This document shows, in pieces, positions 1 to 7,976 of a stretch of DNA of 64,000 nt. The DNA is from UBA7662 sp036787895 (GTDB taxonomy: Bacteria > Bacteroidota > Bacteroidia > UBA7662): positions 80,920-144,919 of the forward strand of contig DAIQOK010000007.1 in assembly GCA_036787895.1 (NCBI GenBank). The letters run 5' to 3'. A program made the translations under genes and the position numbers. Below the pieces are notes generated by a model. The model did no database searches. It saw only the letters and a program-made list of their open reading frames with translations, and was not told the origin of the DNA. How positions within the stretch are numbered: position 1 is the stretch's first letter; each line of letters begins with the position of its first letter.

Positions 1-1075
1 CAGCATTACTGCGGAAGTGCGTATAGGCGACGCGCTCAACCCCGACGATGTAAACATTTACCGCCAACTGGCCGGGGGGGTTACCAGCTCCAATCTGCTG
101 CATGGTTCTGCCAATAGCATAGGTGGTCAGGCCCAGCTCATCAAATTACGATGGGGAGTGAGCAATCCTGAAGCTTTAAAATTTGAGGGCGCACCGGGTT
201 TCATCAAATTTGCCTTGGGCGAAAATGTAAAACAGTCGAATTGGGGTGATCGTCAAACGATACGTTTCCCGCAAACCCGCATGGGTGTGGAGCAAGTGAT
301 GATGGATGGCTTTTTACGCGCCAAGGCCTATGAAGAAGCGCGCAAAACAAATGCCGCAGGCACCCGTCGTGACCTTACCCTCGAATCCCTGAATGAAATC
401 CGCAACAATCAGCGCTTCATCACCTGCCACAGTTATGTGCAAAGTGAAATCAATATGCTCATGAAAGTGGGCGATTCGGTGGGTTTTAAGGTCAATACCT
501 TCACCCACATTCTCGAAGGCTACAAAGTGGCTGACAAAATGAAAGCCCATGGCGCTAATGCCTCTACTTTCGCCGATTGGTGGGCCTACAAAATGGAAGT
601 TGCCGATGCTATACCGCACAATGCCGGTTTGATGACCCAAGTTGGTTTGAATGTCGCTATCAATTCAGATGATGCCGAAATGGCGCGTCGCCTGAACCAG
701 GAAGCGGCCAAATCGGTGATGTATACCGCCATGTCGGAAGAGGATGCGCTGAAAATGGTAACACTCAATCCGGCAAAAATGCTGCGTGTTGATCAACGGG
801 TAGGTAGTGTGAAGGTGGGTAAAGATGCCGATATCGTGCTTTGGAACGGGCATCCGCTCTCCATTTACACCAAAGCAGAAATGACTTTGGTCGATGGTAT
901 TGCCTATTTCGATGCCAGTCGGGAAGCTGAAAAAATGCGTCAGATTGCCGCTGAGCGCCAACGTCTGATCGAAAAAATGATACTTGCCCGTAAAAACGGC
1001 GCCAAAGCCGCCAAACCAAAATTTATGGTCGAAAGCTTCTGGCATTGTGATACCATAGGAGAAGCTGCGGAGTAA
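1..1075 (+). CDS. Amidohydrolase family protein, 5' end outside the window
   Basis: This is the C-terminal part of a metal-dependent amidohydrolase of the imidazolonepropionase-like group. The reading frame is open to the window edge (the GTG at 17 is an internal valine), so at least 357 residues are seen and the start lies upstream. Visible active-site elements are the histidines in TCHSYVQSE and FTHILEG and the aspartate in INSDDAEM. They are followed by the usual tail LNPAKMLRVDQRVGSVKVG and KDADIVLW, where the barrel hands back to the small beta domain. The substrate cannot be told from sequence; relatives in Bacteroidota are often exported and lie in pairs. It converges on the sugar dehydrogenase gene. 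Confidence 0.85.
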   Translation, partial: SITAEVRIGDALNPDDVNIYRQLAGGVTSSNLLHGSANSIGGQAQLIKLRWGVSNPEALKFEGAPGFIKFALGENVKQSNWGDRQTIRFPQTRMGVEQVMMDGFLRAKAYEEARKTNAAGTRRDLTLESLNEIRNNQRFITCHSYVQSEINMLMKVGDSVGFKVNTFTHILEGYKVADKMKAHGANASTFADWWAYKMEVADAIPHNAGLMTQVGLNVAINSDDAEMARRLNQEAAKSVMYTAMSEEDALKMVTLNPAKMLRVDQRVGSVKVGKDADIVLWNGHPLSIYTKAEMTLVDGIAYFDASREAEKMRQIAAERQRLIEKMILARKNGAKAAKPKFMVESFWHCDTIGEAAE

Positions 1076-1078
1076 AAG

Positions 1079-1214
1079 GCTTTACCAGGTTTTTACTTCA
1101 TTCCCGCTGTGATAAAACTTTCTAGTCGCCGGCAAAATTTTAACTCCCGCCATTACGGCATCCCGCATGGGCGGGATACAGCTAGCGCGTGATTTTGAAT
1201 TTTCCTTTTGGAAC
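1079..1214. repeat. Intergenic segment with short inverted repeat, possible dispersed repeat
   Basis: This lies between two convergent genes. It contains the inverted repeat ATCCCGC-ATGG-GCGGGAT (1160-1177, 7-bp stem) without a T-run on either side. A 75-codon minus-strand frame crosses it but runs into the dehydrogenase gene and looks like chance. The arrangement is like short palindromic repeats scattered between genes in Bacteroidota; only one copy is seen here, so the repeat nature is a guess. Confidence 0.3.
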
Positions 1215-2375
1215 TCAAGGAACAACCCGCCAAAGCGTTCCCGTGCGGTTTTTAGGCCCCATCTGCGTTTGACTGAGTACATATAATTCACCGGCCGCAT
1301 CTTCACCAAAGCTGTTGATAAAGCCTGCCGACTTTTGGTCTTTCAATTTCACGGTGAGCATTTCCCAACCATCACCCTTGGCCTGTAAACACATCAAATC
1401 GCCTTTCCAGTCGCCAAAAAAGTAGCTGTTTTTGAGTGTCGCGACCTTAGTCCCCCGATAAAAATAGCCACCTATCACCGACACCATGCCGGTTTGGTGG
1501 TTGTATTCATAAATCGGCCGTTTTAAATCGCGCGTATCACAATTCTTTTCGGGATTGAAACAGTGATTGCCCTCCATGATGCGCCAGCCATAATTGCCAC
1601 CCTTTTCGATGAGGTTCACCTCTTCCCACTGGTTTTGGCCTACATCGGCACACCACAGCCTCCCGCGGGCATCAAAGCTGAATTTCCAGGGGTTGCGTAG
1701 GCCGTAAGCATAAATTTCATCCCTGCCGACCTTGCCTACAAAAGGATTATCTGCCGGAATGCCATACGGCGTTTTGTCGACATCTATCCGAAGTATTTTA
1801 CCCAACAGCGTTTCCAGATTTTGTCCGTTGCCTATGCTGCCAAAGCGGTCGCCACCACCGCCGCCATCGCCCAAACCAAGGTATAACAGACCGTCGGGGC
1901 CAAACTTGAGCGTGCCGCCATTGTGGTTAGCTGCCGGCTGGTCGATTTTCATGACGATCTTTCCAGAAGTCGGAAGGGCTTTTACCGGATTTTCTGGATC
2001 TCGCTGGTAACTGGCGAGTATGCTCTGGTGGTCACTTCCTTTTTCGTCTTTGGGTGCGGAATAATACACGAAGAAACGGCCGTTGGTTTTGTAATTGGGA
2101 TGAAAAGCCAAGCCCAGCAATCCCATTTCGCTGTAAAAAGGACTTATGTTCGCTAAAGCAGCTCTCAAATCAAGAAAGGGGGTAGCCAACAGTTTACCGC
2201 CGTCGATGACGCGGATTTGTCCGGCTTGTTCTACCACAAACAAACGACCGCTGCCGTCGCCAGGCTCTGCCAGGGCCACTGGGCCTTGCAGGCCAGTAGC
2301 GACTTGTTCGAGTTTAAGGGTAATCTGGCTGAAGCCTAAAAGTGGTAAAAGACAAACAAGAAAGAAGATGCGCAT
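1215..2375 (-). CDS. PQQ-dependent sugar dehydrogenase (glucose/sorbosone dehydrogenase family)
   Basis: The 386-residue product is a predicted exported six-bladed beta-propeller that oxidises aldose sugars with PQQ and calcium, related to soluble aldose sugar dehydrogenase. The N-terminus MRIFFLVCLLPLLGFSQ is a signal peptide; the ATG at 2375 is preferred over an upstream TTG that would add six residues. Family motifs are NHNGGTLKFGPDG with the catalytic-type histidine, the glycine-rich LGLGDGGGGGD, YAYGLRNPWKFSFD with the conserved arginine, and ADVGQNQWEEVN. There is no T9SS tail, so it probably stays in the periplasm. It is a single gene, convergent with the amidohydrolase. Confidence 0.88.
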   Translation of the reverse strand: MRIFFLVCLLPLLGFSQITLKLEQVATGLQGPVALAEPGDGSGRLFVVEQAGQIRVIDGGKLLATPFLDLRAALANISPFYSEMGLLGLAFHPNYKTNGRFFVYYSAPKDEKGSDHQSILASYQRDPENPVKALPTSGKIVMKIDQPAANHNGGTLKFGPDGLLYLGLGDGGGGGDRFGSIGNGQNLETLLGKILRIDVDKTPYGIPADNPFVGKVGRDEIYAYGLRNPWKFSFDARGRLWCADVGQNQWEEVNLIEKGGNYGWRIMEGNHCFNPEKNCDTRDLKRPIYEYNHQTGMVSVIGGYFYRGTKVATLKNSYFFGDWKGDLMCLQAKGDGWEMLTVKLKDQKSAGFINSFGEDAAGELYVLSQTQMGPKNRTGTLWRVVP

Positions 2376-2418
2376 GGTTGTAGTTTTGGTCAAACTACGA
2401 AATATTGATCACTTCTGC

Positions 2419-3906
2419 TTACACCAAAACTACCAGCACCTTGCTGGCAAAATCGGCTTCGAGCTGAACGGGTTGACCTTGCACCAAAACCGTGGTTTTG
2501 TCGGCATTGCTGGCTTCAAGTTCAAGCACACTATTCGGATTGATGCCCAGTTTCCACAAACGTGTGGTGATGGCGTCGTTGAGTTGTTCTGTGACAACCA
2601 GGGCCTTTTGTCCGCTGGCCAGTTTGCTCAAAACCGTGGTTTCTCGATTACTTTGCGGGATCGGAGAGCCGTGCGGATCGAATTTGGGGTAGCCTAGCTG
2701 TTGTTCAACCTCGCGCAAAAACTTCTCGGGCAAACGGTGTTCGAAGGCCTCGGCCTGGGGGTGGATTTGATCGGCGGATAAGCCCATTTCCTGCACGAGG
2801 TAAGTCTCCCATAAACGATGTGCACGGATGAGCTCGTAAGCACGGCGTTTGCCCGCCAGGGTCAGGTCAAAATCGGGACCCTTGAGCTCCATCAAGCCCT
2901 TTTGCTGCAAACGCCGAATACGAGCAGCCGTTTTTGCCGGGGTCAATGCCAACTTCCCGGCCAGTTTGCTCACCGACAACTCCGCTTGTTCTTTTTGTTT
3001 AACCGCCTGTTTGAGCACATCTTCCAGCGCGGCTTCTTTTTGCCGGCGACGTTTCAACATATACTGTATGATCAGGCCTTTTTTAGGGGCAAACATCACC
3101 GCCAGGCTGTATTGAAAGGCACCCACCAGGGTCATGGCCGGACCTGGAGTAGTCTCGAACAAGATGGCCAACACCAGGCCGGTAACGCTGCTGATAACGC
3201 CTACCGTTGCCGCAATAAGCAACATGGTTTTCAGCCGACCGGTTAGCAGATAGGCTGTAGAAGCAGGAATAATCAGCATGGCAACCACCAGTATAACTCC
3301 CACCGACTGCAAGGAAGCCACGATAGCAAAACTCAGCAGCAACATCAGGAAATAATGCAGCAGATTGGCGTTGATGCCACTGGTTCGGGCTATCACGCTC
3401 TGAAAAGTGGTCACAAAAAAGAAACGGTAAAAAGCGGTAACACACACCAAGGTAAAAAAGGTGATGAGGCCGGTAAGCCACAAATCCTGATCACCAATGC
3501 CCAAAACGTTCCCGAAGAGAAAATCTTTCATATCAAGATGCACGCCTTCTTGCCGGGTAACAGCGCTGATACCAATAATACCCAGGGCAAACATGGCAGA
3601 AAATACGATGCCGATTGCAGCGTCTTCCTTGGTGCGAGCATTACGTTGTAACCAGGTAATAAGCACCGCTGCAATTATGCCAGCCACTACCGAGCCCACA
3701 AAAAAGGCGAACACATTGTGTCCGGCTATCATAAAGCCCGCAACTACACCCGGCAGTATGGCATGAGAAAGGGCATCGCCGATAAGCGACATATTTCGTA
3801 ATACGATAAAACAGCCCAATACGCCACAGCTGATACCTACCAGCATTGACGCTAAAAGCGCTCTCTGGGCATAGGGATAACTAAAAACTTCGAGTAAAGT
3901 CTCCAT
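2419..3906 (-). CDS. Metal ABC transporter permease fused to a DtxR/MntR-type metalloregulator
   Basis: This 495-residue fusion starts with an ABC-3 family (Zn/Mn/Fe) permease, residues about 1-275, with eight or so hydrophobic helices and the family motifs LIGDALSHAILPGV and AMLIIPASTAYLL. Residues about 290-415 are a DtxR/MntR repressor: a winged helix (SVSKLAGKLALTPAKTAARI) and a dimerisation domain retaining likely metal ligands H363, E386, E389 and H390 (the E-x-x-E-H pattern of MntR). Residues about 425-495 are a FeoA-like SH3 domain. The gene starts 2 bp after the stop of the binding protein-ATPase gene. The permease probably works as a homodimer. The closest published parallel is chlamydial YtgCR, where the repressor is released by proteolysis; whether that happens here is unknown. 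The metal (Mn, Zn or Fe) is undecided. Confidence 0.9.
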   Translation of the reverse strand: METLLEVFSYPYAQRALLASMLVGISCGVLGCFIVLRNMSLIGDALSHAILPGVVAGFMIAGHNVFAFFVGSVVAGIIAAVLITWLQRNARTKEDAAIGIVFSAMFALGIIGISAVTRQEGVHLDMKDFLFGNVLGIGDQDLWLTGLITFFTLVCVTAFYRFFFVTTFQSVIARTSGINANLLHYFLMLLLSFAIVASLQSVGVILVVAMLIIPASTAYLLTGRLKTMLLIAATVGVISSVTGLVLAILFETTPGPAMTLVGAFQYSLAVMFAPKKGLIIQYMLKRRRQKEAALEDVLKQAVKQKEQAELSVSKLAGKLALTPAKTAARIRRLQQKGLMELKGPDFDLTLAGKRRAYELIRAHRLWETYLVQEMGLSADQIHPQAEAFEHRLPEKFLREVEQQLGYPKFDPHGSPIPQSNRETTVLSKLASGQKALVVTEQLNDAITTRLWKLGINPNSVLELEASNADKTTVLVQGQPVQLEADFASKVLVVLV

Positions 3907-3908
3907 GA

Positions 3909-5645
3909 TTACGCATTTAAAGCTTCAGCTTTGTCGTAAAGCGCCTGGCTTCCACTGAAGGTGCGCAGTATGTTTTCTTCAGTCATCACCTCACTGGCCG
4001 GGCCAAAGGCAATCAAGCGGCGATTGATCAAAATCAAATCATCGAAATATGCCTTGGCTTTCGACAAATCGTGATGGATGATGATAACTGTTTTGCCATC
4101 GCTAACCAGCCGCTTTAATATGGTCATGATTTTATCCTCCGTGGTCACGTCTACACCTACAAAAGGTTCATCCAGGAAGTAGATATCTGCTTCCTGCGCC
4201 AACGCCCGGGCGATAAATACCCGCTGCTGCTGCCCACCCGAAAGCTCACTGATTTGTTTGTGCTGCAAGGCTTCAATATCCAATTCCTGCATATGTTGCC
4301 TGGCTTTATCATGATCGACTTTATTGAGCCGGTCAAAGGTTTTTTTGTGCGGATATCGACCCATAAGCACAACATCCAAAACCGTTGCCGGGAATTGCCA
4401 GTCGATTTCTTCCTTCTGCGGCACATAGGCGATGTGTTTGCGCAAGGCATTAACGGGCGCACCACCGAGCTGAATGTTGCCCTGATCGGTGGTAACCAAC
4501 CCTAAAATAGCTTTGAACAAGGTGGATTTACCCGATCCATTCGGGCCTATCAAACCATATAATTTACCGGCCGGTAGGCTGAGACGAAAATTGTTGAGGA
4601 TGACTTTATTGTCGTAAGCCACAGTGAGCCCCTTTACTTCGAGCGTATACCCTTGCTGTAAAATCTGCTTGGGCTGGGGTTGTATGCCTACGGCCACTAC
4701 AGCAAAGGCAACTACAAAAAAAGCTGCGACTATGGCCAATAAAGCCAGGTCTTTGCGCCGACTTTCGGCCGGACCGGCTAGCAATAACCCGTCGAGTAAA
4801 ACTTGCGTATTGTGTTCAAGCATGCCCAAATAACTATCTGCTCCAGAGCCTTTGGGGCCCATGCTGTCGGCATACAGCTTACCACCAATCCGGATACCTG
4901 CATCACTGGCGAGCTGTTGCATGAGTTTGGGGTTGATGGTACTCTCTACAAAAATGGCAGGCAAGTCATATTGCTCAATTACAGCAATCAGCGCCTGCAT
5001 ATCTTCTGTACGCACCTCAGCATCGGTAGTTGTGCCTAAAACCGACACAACCTTGAATCCATAGCGATTGCCAAAATAGCGAAAAGCGTCGTGTGAGGTG
5101 GCGATAACCCTTTTTTCCGCCGGAATAGCAGCAACCCGGGCTTGTATGCTGCTGTCTATTGCAGCGAGTTTTAGATCATAAGCCTGGTATCGGGCTAACA
5201 ATTCGACTGCTTTTTCCGGTCTCAGGCTCAATAAGGCTTCGTAAATATTCCGCACATAAATACGACCATAATTGGCGCTCATCCAGGCATGCGGATCGTA
5301 GCTATCGGCATGTTCGGCACTTCCAATAGGCTGAATACCGGCCGTTACTTCCACCAACCGGGAGCGGCTACCGCTGTTGTCGATGAGTTTTTGGAGCCAG
5401 CCTTCGAGATTGAGGCCGTTTTGTAAGATGAGGTCGGCATCCGCAAGACGTTTGGCGTCGCCAGGCACCGGGTCATAGATGTGGGGATCGGAGCCCAGCG
5501 GTAATATGCTGCTGACTTCAAAATCCGGCCCGGCAATTTGCGCTGCCATATCGGCTATAAAGGTGGTTGTAGCCACTACCTTTTGCTGTGCCAGCACTAT
5601 TGCACTCGATAAAATGAAGGATATGAAGATGAATAACTGTTTCAT
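3909..5645 (-). CDS. Metal-binding protein fused to ABC ATPase through one membrane helix
   Basis: The 578-residue protein joins two normally separate subunits. Residues 1-20 are a signal peptide. Residues about 21-285 are a ZnuA/TroA-type periplasmic metal-binding protein with ligands H55 (DPHIYDP), H119 (DPHAW), H185 (SHDAF) and D260 (YADSMG). Residues 300-320 are one hydrophobic helix. Residues about 334-560 are an ABC ATPase with Walker A GPNGSGKST (367-375), signature LSGGQ (468-472), Walker B IYFLDEP (488-494) and switch histidine H525. The expected topology is binding domain outside and ATPase inside. The start at 5645 is chosen because it opens the signal peptide; the frame runs 28 codons further upstream through the operator. 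Three histidines plus aspartate, as in TroA, do not separate Zn from Mn. Confidence 0.9.
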   Translation of the reverse strand: MKQLFIFISFILSSAIVLAQQKVVATTTFIADMAAQIAGPDFEVSSILPLGSDPHIYDPVPGDAKRLADADLILQNGLNLEGWLQKLIDNSGSRSRLVEVTAGIQPIGSAEHADSYDPHAWMSANYGRIYVRNIYEALLSLRPEKAVELLARYQAYDLKLAAIDSSIQARVAAIPAEKRVIATSHDAFRYFGNRYGFKVVSVLGTTTDAEVRTEDMQALIAVIEQYDLPAIFVESTINPKLMQQLASDAGIRIGGKLYADSMGPKGSGADSYLGMLEHNTQVLLDGLLLAGPAESRRKDLALLAIVAAFFVVAFAVVAVGIQPQPKQILQQGYTLEVKGLTVAYDNKVILNNFRLSLPAGKLYGLIGPNGSGKSTLFKAILGLVTTDQGNIQLGGAPVNALRKHIAYVPQKEEIDWQFPATVLDVVLMGRYPHKKTFDRLNKVDHDKARQHMQELDIEALQHKQISELSGGQQQRVFIARALAQEADIYFLDEPFVGVDVTTEDKIMTILKRLVSDGKTVIIIHHDLSKAKAYFDDLILINRRLIAFGPASEVMTEENILRTFSGSQALYDKAEALNA

Positions 5646-5662
5646 AAAGTAATTCTCCGGGA

Positions 5663-5702
5663 CAAATATAGTATTTTTAGGCTTATCTAAATATATTTTT
5701 AG
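5663..5702 (-). promoter_or_regulatory. Promoter and DtxR/MntR-like operator of the metal-uptake operon
   Basis: On the minus strand TATATTTG (5670-5663) fits the Bacteroidota -7 box and would start transcription about 15 bp before the ATG. Immediately upstream are three half-sites in alternating orientation, TTTAG (5676-5680), CTAAA (5687-5691) and TTTAG (5698-5702), each exactly 11 bp apart, forming two overlapping palindromes. TTTAGG-type palindromes are typical DtxR/MntR operators, and the operon encodes such a regulator. No clear -33 box is seen; it would fall within the half-sites, which suits repression. Confidence 0.6.
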
Positions 5703-5787
5703 TCTGTTCGTTTTTATTCGTGGGCGCATATTTTATTTTGGTATTTCAGGTAAAAGCGGCTTAAATTCGACTGTTTTTATTTTAAGC

Positions 5788-6738
5788 ATGGAACAAACCA
5801 TCCCTTCAATCGATCTGGCTGAGTTTTTATCAGGCGATCCGCAGCGCAAAGCTGCCTTTGTACAAGCCATCGGTAAAGCCTACGAGGAAGTGGGTTTTGT
5901 AGCCGTCAAAAATCACGGGCTGAGTGATGATTTAAGTGCCGCCTTGTATGCGCAGGTGCAGGCCTTCTTCCAATTGCCTCAAGAGACCAAAGCTAAATAC
6001 GAAATTCCGGGTCTCGCCGGACAACGCGGTTACACAGGTTTCGGGAAAGAACACGCCAAAGGTCGCAGTACAGGCGATTTGAAAGAGTTTTTTCAGTTCG
6101 GACAGGAAGTAAACGATGGAGATCCCATTAAAAGTGAATATCCGGCGAATGTAGCTGTAGCAGAATTGCCTGAATTCAACCCCAAAGCCAGGGAAGCCTA
6201 TGTTACCCTCGAACAAAGTGGTCGACATTTACTTCGCGCCATTGCTTTGTTTTTAGGGCTCGACGAAAATTATTTCGATCAGCATATCCACAATGGCAAT
6301 AGCATTTTACGTGCGATTCATTACGGCCCAATTACTGAAGAACCGAAGGATGCCGTTCGTGCTGCCGAGCATGAAGACATTAACCTCATCACCCTCCTCA
6401 TGGGTGCTTCGGCCGAAGGTTTGCAGGTACTCAGCAAAACTAACCAATGGGTTGGCGTGACCGCGCTTCCTGAGCAAGTGGTGGTGAATGTGGGAGATAT
6501 GCTGCAAAGGCTAACCAACAACCGACTCAAAAGCACCACCCACCGTGTAGTAAATCCGCCGCGTGAAAAGTGGGGTATGTCGCGCTACAGTATTCCATTT
6601 TTCCTGCATCCCCGTTCCGGCATGCGGCTCGATTGTCTGCCCAGCTGCGTCACGTCAGAGAACCCGCTACATTATGCGCCTATCACCGCCGGCGAATACC
6701 TCGACGAGCGCCTGCGTGAGATTGGCCTGAAAAAATAA
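5788..6738 (+). CDS. 2-oxoglutarate/Fe(II)-dependent oxygenase, isopenicillin N synthase-like
   Basis: The 316-residue product has the standard length and order of the isopenicillin N synthase family. An N-terminal DIOX_N region (GFVAVKNHGL, FFQLPQETK) precedes a double-stranded beta-helix core. The Fe(II) triad is the HxD of AEHEDINLITLL plus the histidine in STTHRVVNP, and RYSIPFF supplies the arginine and serine that bind 2-oxoglutarate. The substrate cannot be predicted; relatives include flavonoid, gibberellin and amino-acid hydroxylases. The gene is divergent from the metal-uptake operon, and its stop lies 4 bp before the transporter gene, so the two are likely co-transcribed. Confidence 0.88.
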   Translation: MEQTIPSIDLAEFLSGDPQRKAAFVQAIGKAYEEVGFVAVKNHGLSDDLSAALYAQVQAFFQLPQETKAKYEIPGLAGQRGYTGFGKEHAKGRSTGDLKEFFQFGQEVNDGDPIKSEYPANVAVAELPEFNPKAREAYVTLEQSGRHLLRAIALFLGLDENYFDQHIHNGNSILRAIHYGPITEEPKDAVRAAEHEDINLITLLMGASAEGLQVLSKTNQWVGVTALPEQVVVNVGDMLQRLTNNRLKSTTHRVVNPPREKWGMSRYSIPFFLHPRSGMRLDCLPSCVTSENPLHYAPITAGEYLDERLREIGLKK

Positions 6739-6742
6739 GCCC

Positions 6743-7927
6743 TTGCCGGCCTTTGCCTCTCAGCACCGATCGTTCCTGCGTGATGTACTCACCTTGGCTC
6801 TTTCGGCATTTGGGGGACCACAAGCCCACATCAGTCTGATGCTCGATTTGTTGGTTCACCGGCGGGCTTATCTTACCGAAAAAGAACTGATGGAGCTCAA
6901 TGCACTCTGTCAGTTTTTACCCGGCCCAACCTCTACCCAAACGCTCACCGCCATCGGCATGAAATTAGGCGGCCCTACGCTTGCATTGGCTACCCTTTTC
7001 ATCTGGATTACACCTGCCTGTTTGCTCATGACCATGATTGCCCTCATGCTGAATTATATCGAAGGCGAAGGTTTTGAACTGGAAGTGCTGCGTTTTGTCC
7101 GCCCAATCGCCATTGGTTTTATTACAGTGGCCGCCTATCGCCTCATTCGCCGACTCATAAGCGATCGCATGAGCTGGTTTATCTGGCTTTTGTCGGTGGT
7201 ACTCAGCCTAACGCTCACCAGTTCGTTTATTTTTCCAACAGTCTTATTGATTGGGGGCTTGATAAGCAATGTATGGCGACAGGAATATACCGAAAGGGAG
7301 AATTATGACCTCAGCAAAATACGCTGGCGTAACCTGTGGATATTCAGCATCATTTTTCTGATTGCCGTCCTGCTGGGTAATTTCGGACAGTTGAAAGCAT
7401 TTTTGCTTTTCGAAAACATTTATCGTTATGGCAGCCTGGTTTTCGGTGGCGGTCAGGTGCTTATCCCCATGATGTTCGAGCACTTTGTGCAGGTAAAAGA
7501 ATACATGACGGCCGAGCAATTTTTGTCGGGTTTTGGCATAGCTCAGGCCATACCCGGGCCCATTTTTTCTTTTGCGTCCTATATAGGTGCCATGTCGTTC
7601 CAGGAAAGAGGTCAGCTGATGATGCTGGTTGGTGCCAACATCGGCACTATCGGCATCTTTTTGCCCGGTACCTTGCTCATCTTTTTCATCTATCCCGCCT
7701 GGGATGAGCTAAAAAAAATGCGCGGCGTACGTAATGCCCTTGCTGGATTAAATGCCGCCGCCACCGGTCTCATCGCTGCTGCTGCCATATTACTCCTGCA
7801 ACCACTCGGATTTAACTGGGTTAATTTGGGGGTGGTTGCCACTACTTTTTTGCTCAATTACAGCCTGCGCGTGCCGCCATTGATCGTGGTTACGCTGGGT
7901 TTGATTGCCGGCCTGTTGGTGGTATAA
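6743..7927 (+). CDS. chrA: Chromate transporter family protein (ChrA-like)
   Basis: The 394-residue inner-membrane protein has two homologous halves. The first carries LSAFGGPQAHI and CQFLPGPTSTQ; the second repeats the pattern as FGGGQVLIPMM and IAQAIPGPIFSFASY. This is the full-length two-domain ChrA form. The family exports chromate in characterised members, but many homologues have no shown role. The start is a TTG at 6743: there is a stop just upstream in frame and no ATG before the first conserved segment. It follows the oxygenase by 4 bp, which suggests translational coupling. Confidence 0.85.
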   Translation: MPAFASQHRSFLRDVLTLALSAFGGPQAHISLMLDLLVHRRAYLTEKELMELNALCQFLPGPTSTQTLTAIGMKLGGPTLALATLFIWITPACLLMTMIALMLNYIEGEGFELEVLRFVRPIAIGFITVAAYRLIRRLISDRMSWFIWLLSVVLSLTLTSSFIFPTVLLIGGLISNVWRQEYTERENYDLSKIRWRNLWIFSIIFLIAVLLGNFGQLKAFLLFENIYRYGSLVFGGGQVLIPMMFEHFVQVKEYMTAEQFLSGFGIAQAIPGPIFSFASYIGAMSFQERGQLMMLVGANIGTIGIFLPGTLLIFFIYPAWDELKKMRGVRNALAGLNAAATGLIAAAAILLLQPLGFNWVNLGVVATTFLLNYSLRVPPLIVVTLGLIAGLLVV

Positions 7928-7976
7928 GTCGCGGCTTACCGACTTAGTTTGTATTTTCGTCACCAAATTCTGCCCC

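Noticed and set aside
17..1075. GTG at 17 as the true start of the amidohydrolase
   Set aside because: The frame is open upstream to the window edge and the N-terminal metal-binding part of the family is missing, so the gene is cut by the window.
1082..1309. 75-codon minus-strand frame between the amidohydrolase and the sugar dehydrogenase
   Set aside because: It overlaps the 3' end of the well-supported dehydrogenase gene in another frame and contains a palindrome; no family is recognised. More likely repeat DNA.
5646..5729. 28-residue N-terminal extension of the binding protein-ATPase
   Set aside because: It would place the start upstream of the operator and promoter box and in front of a good signal peptide.
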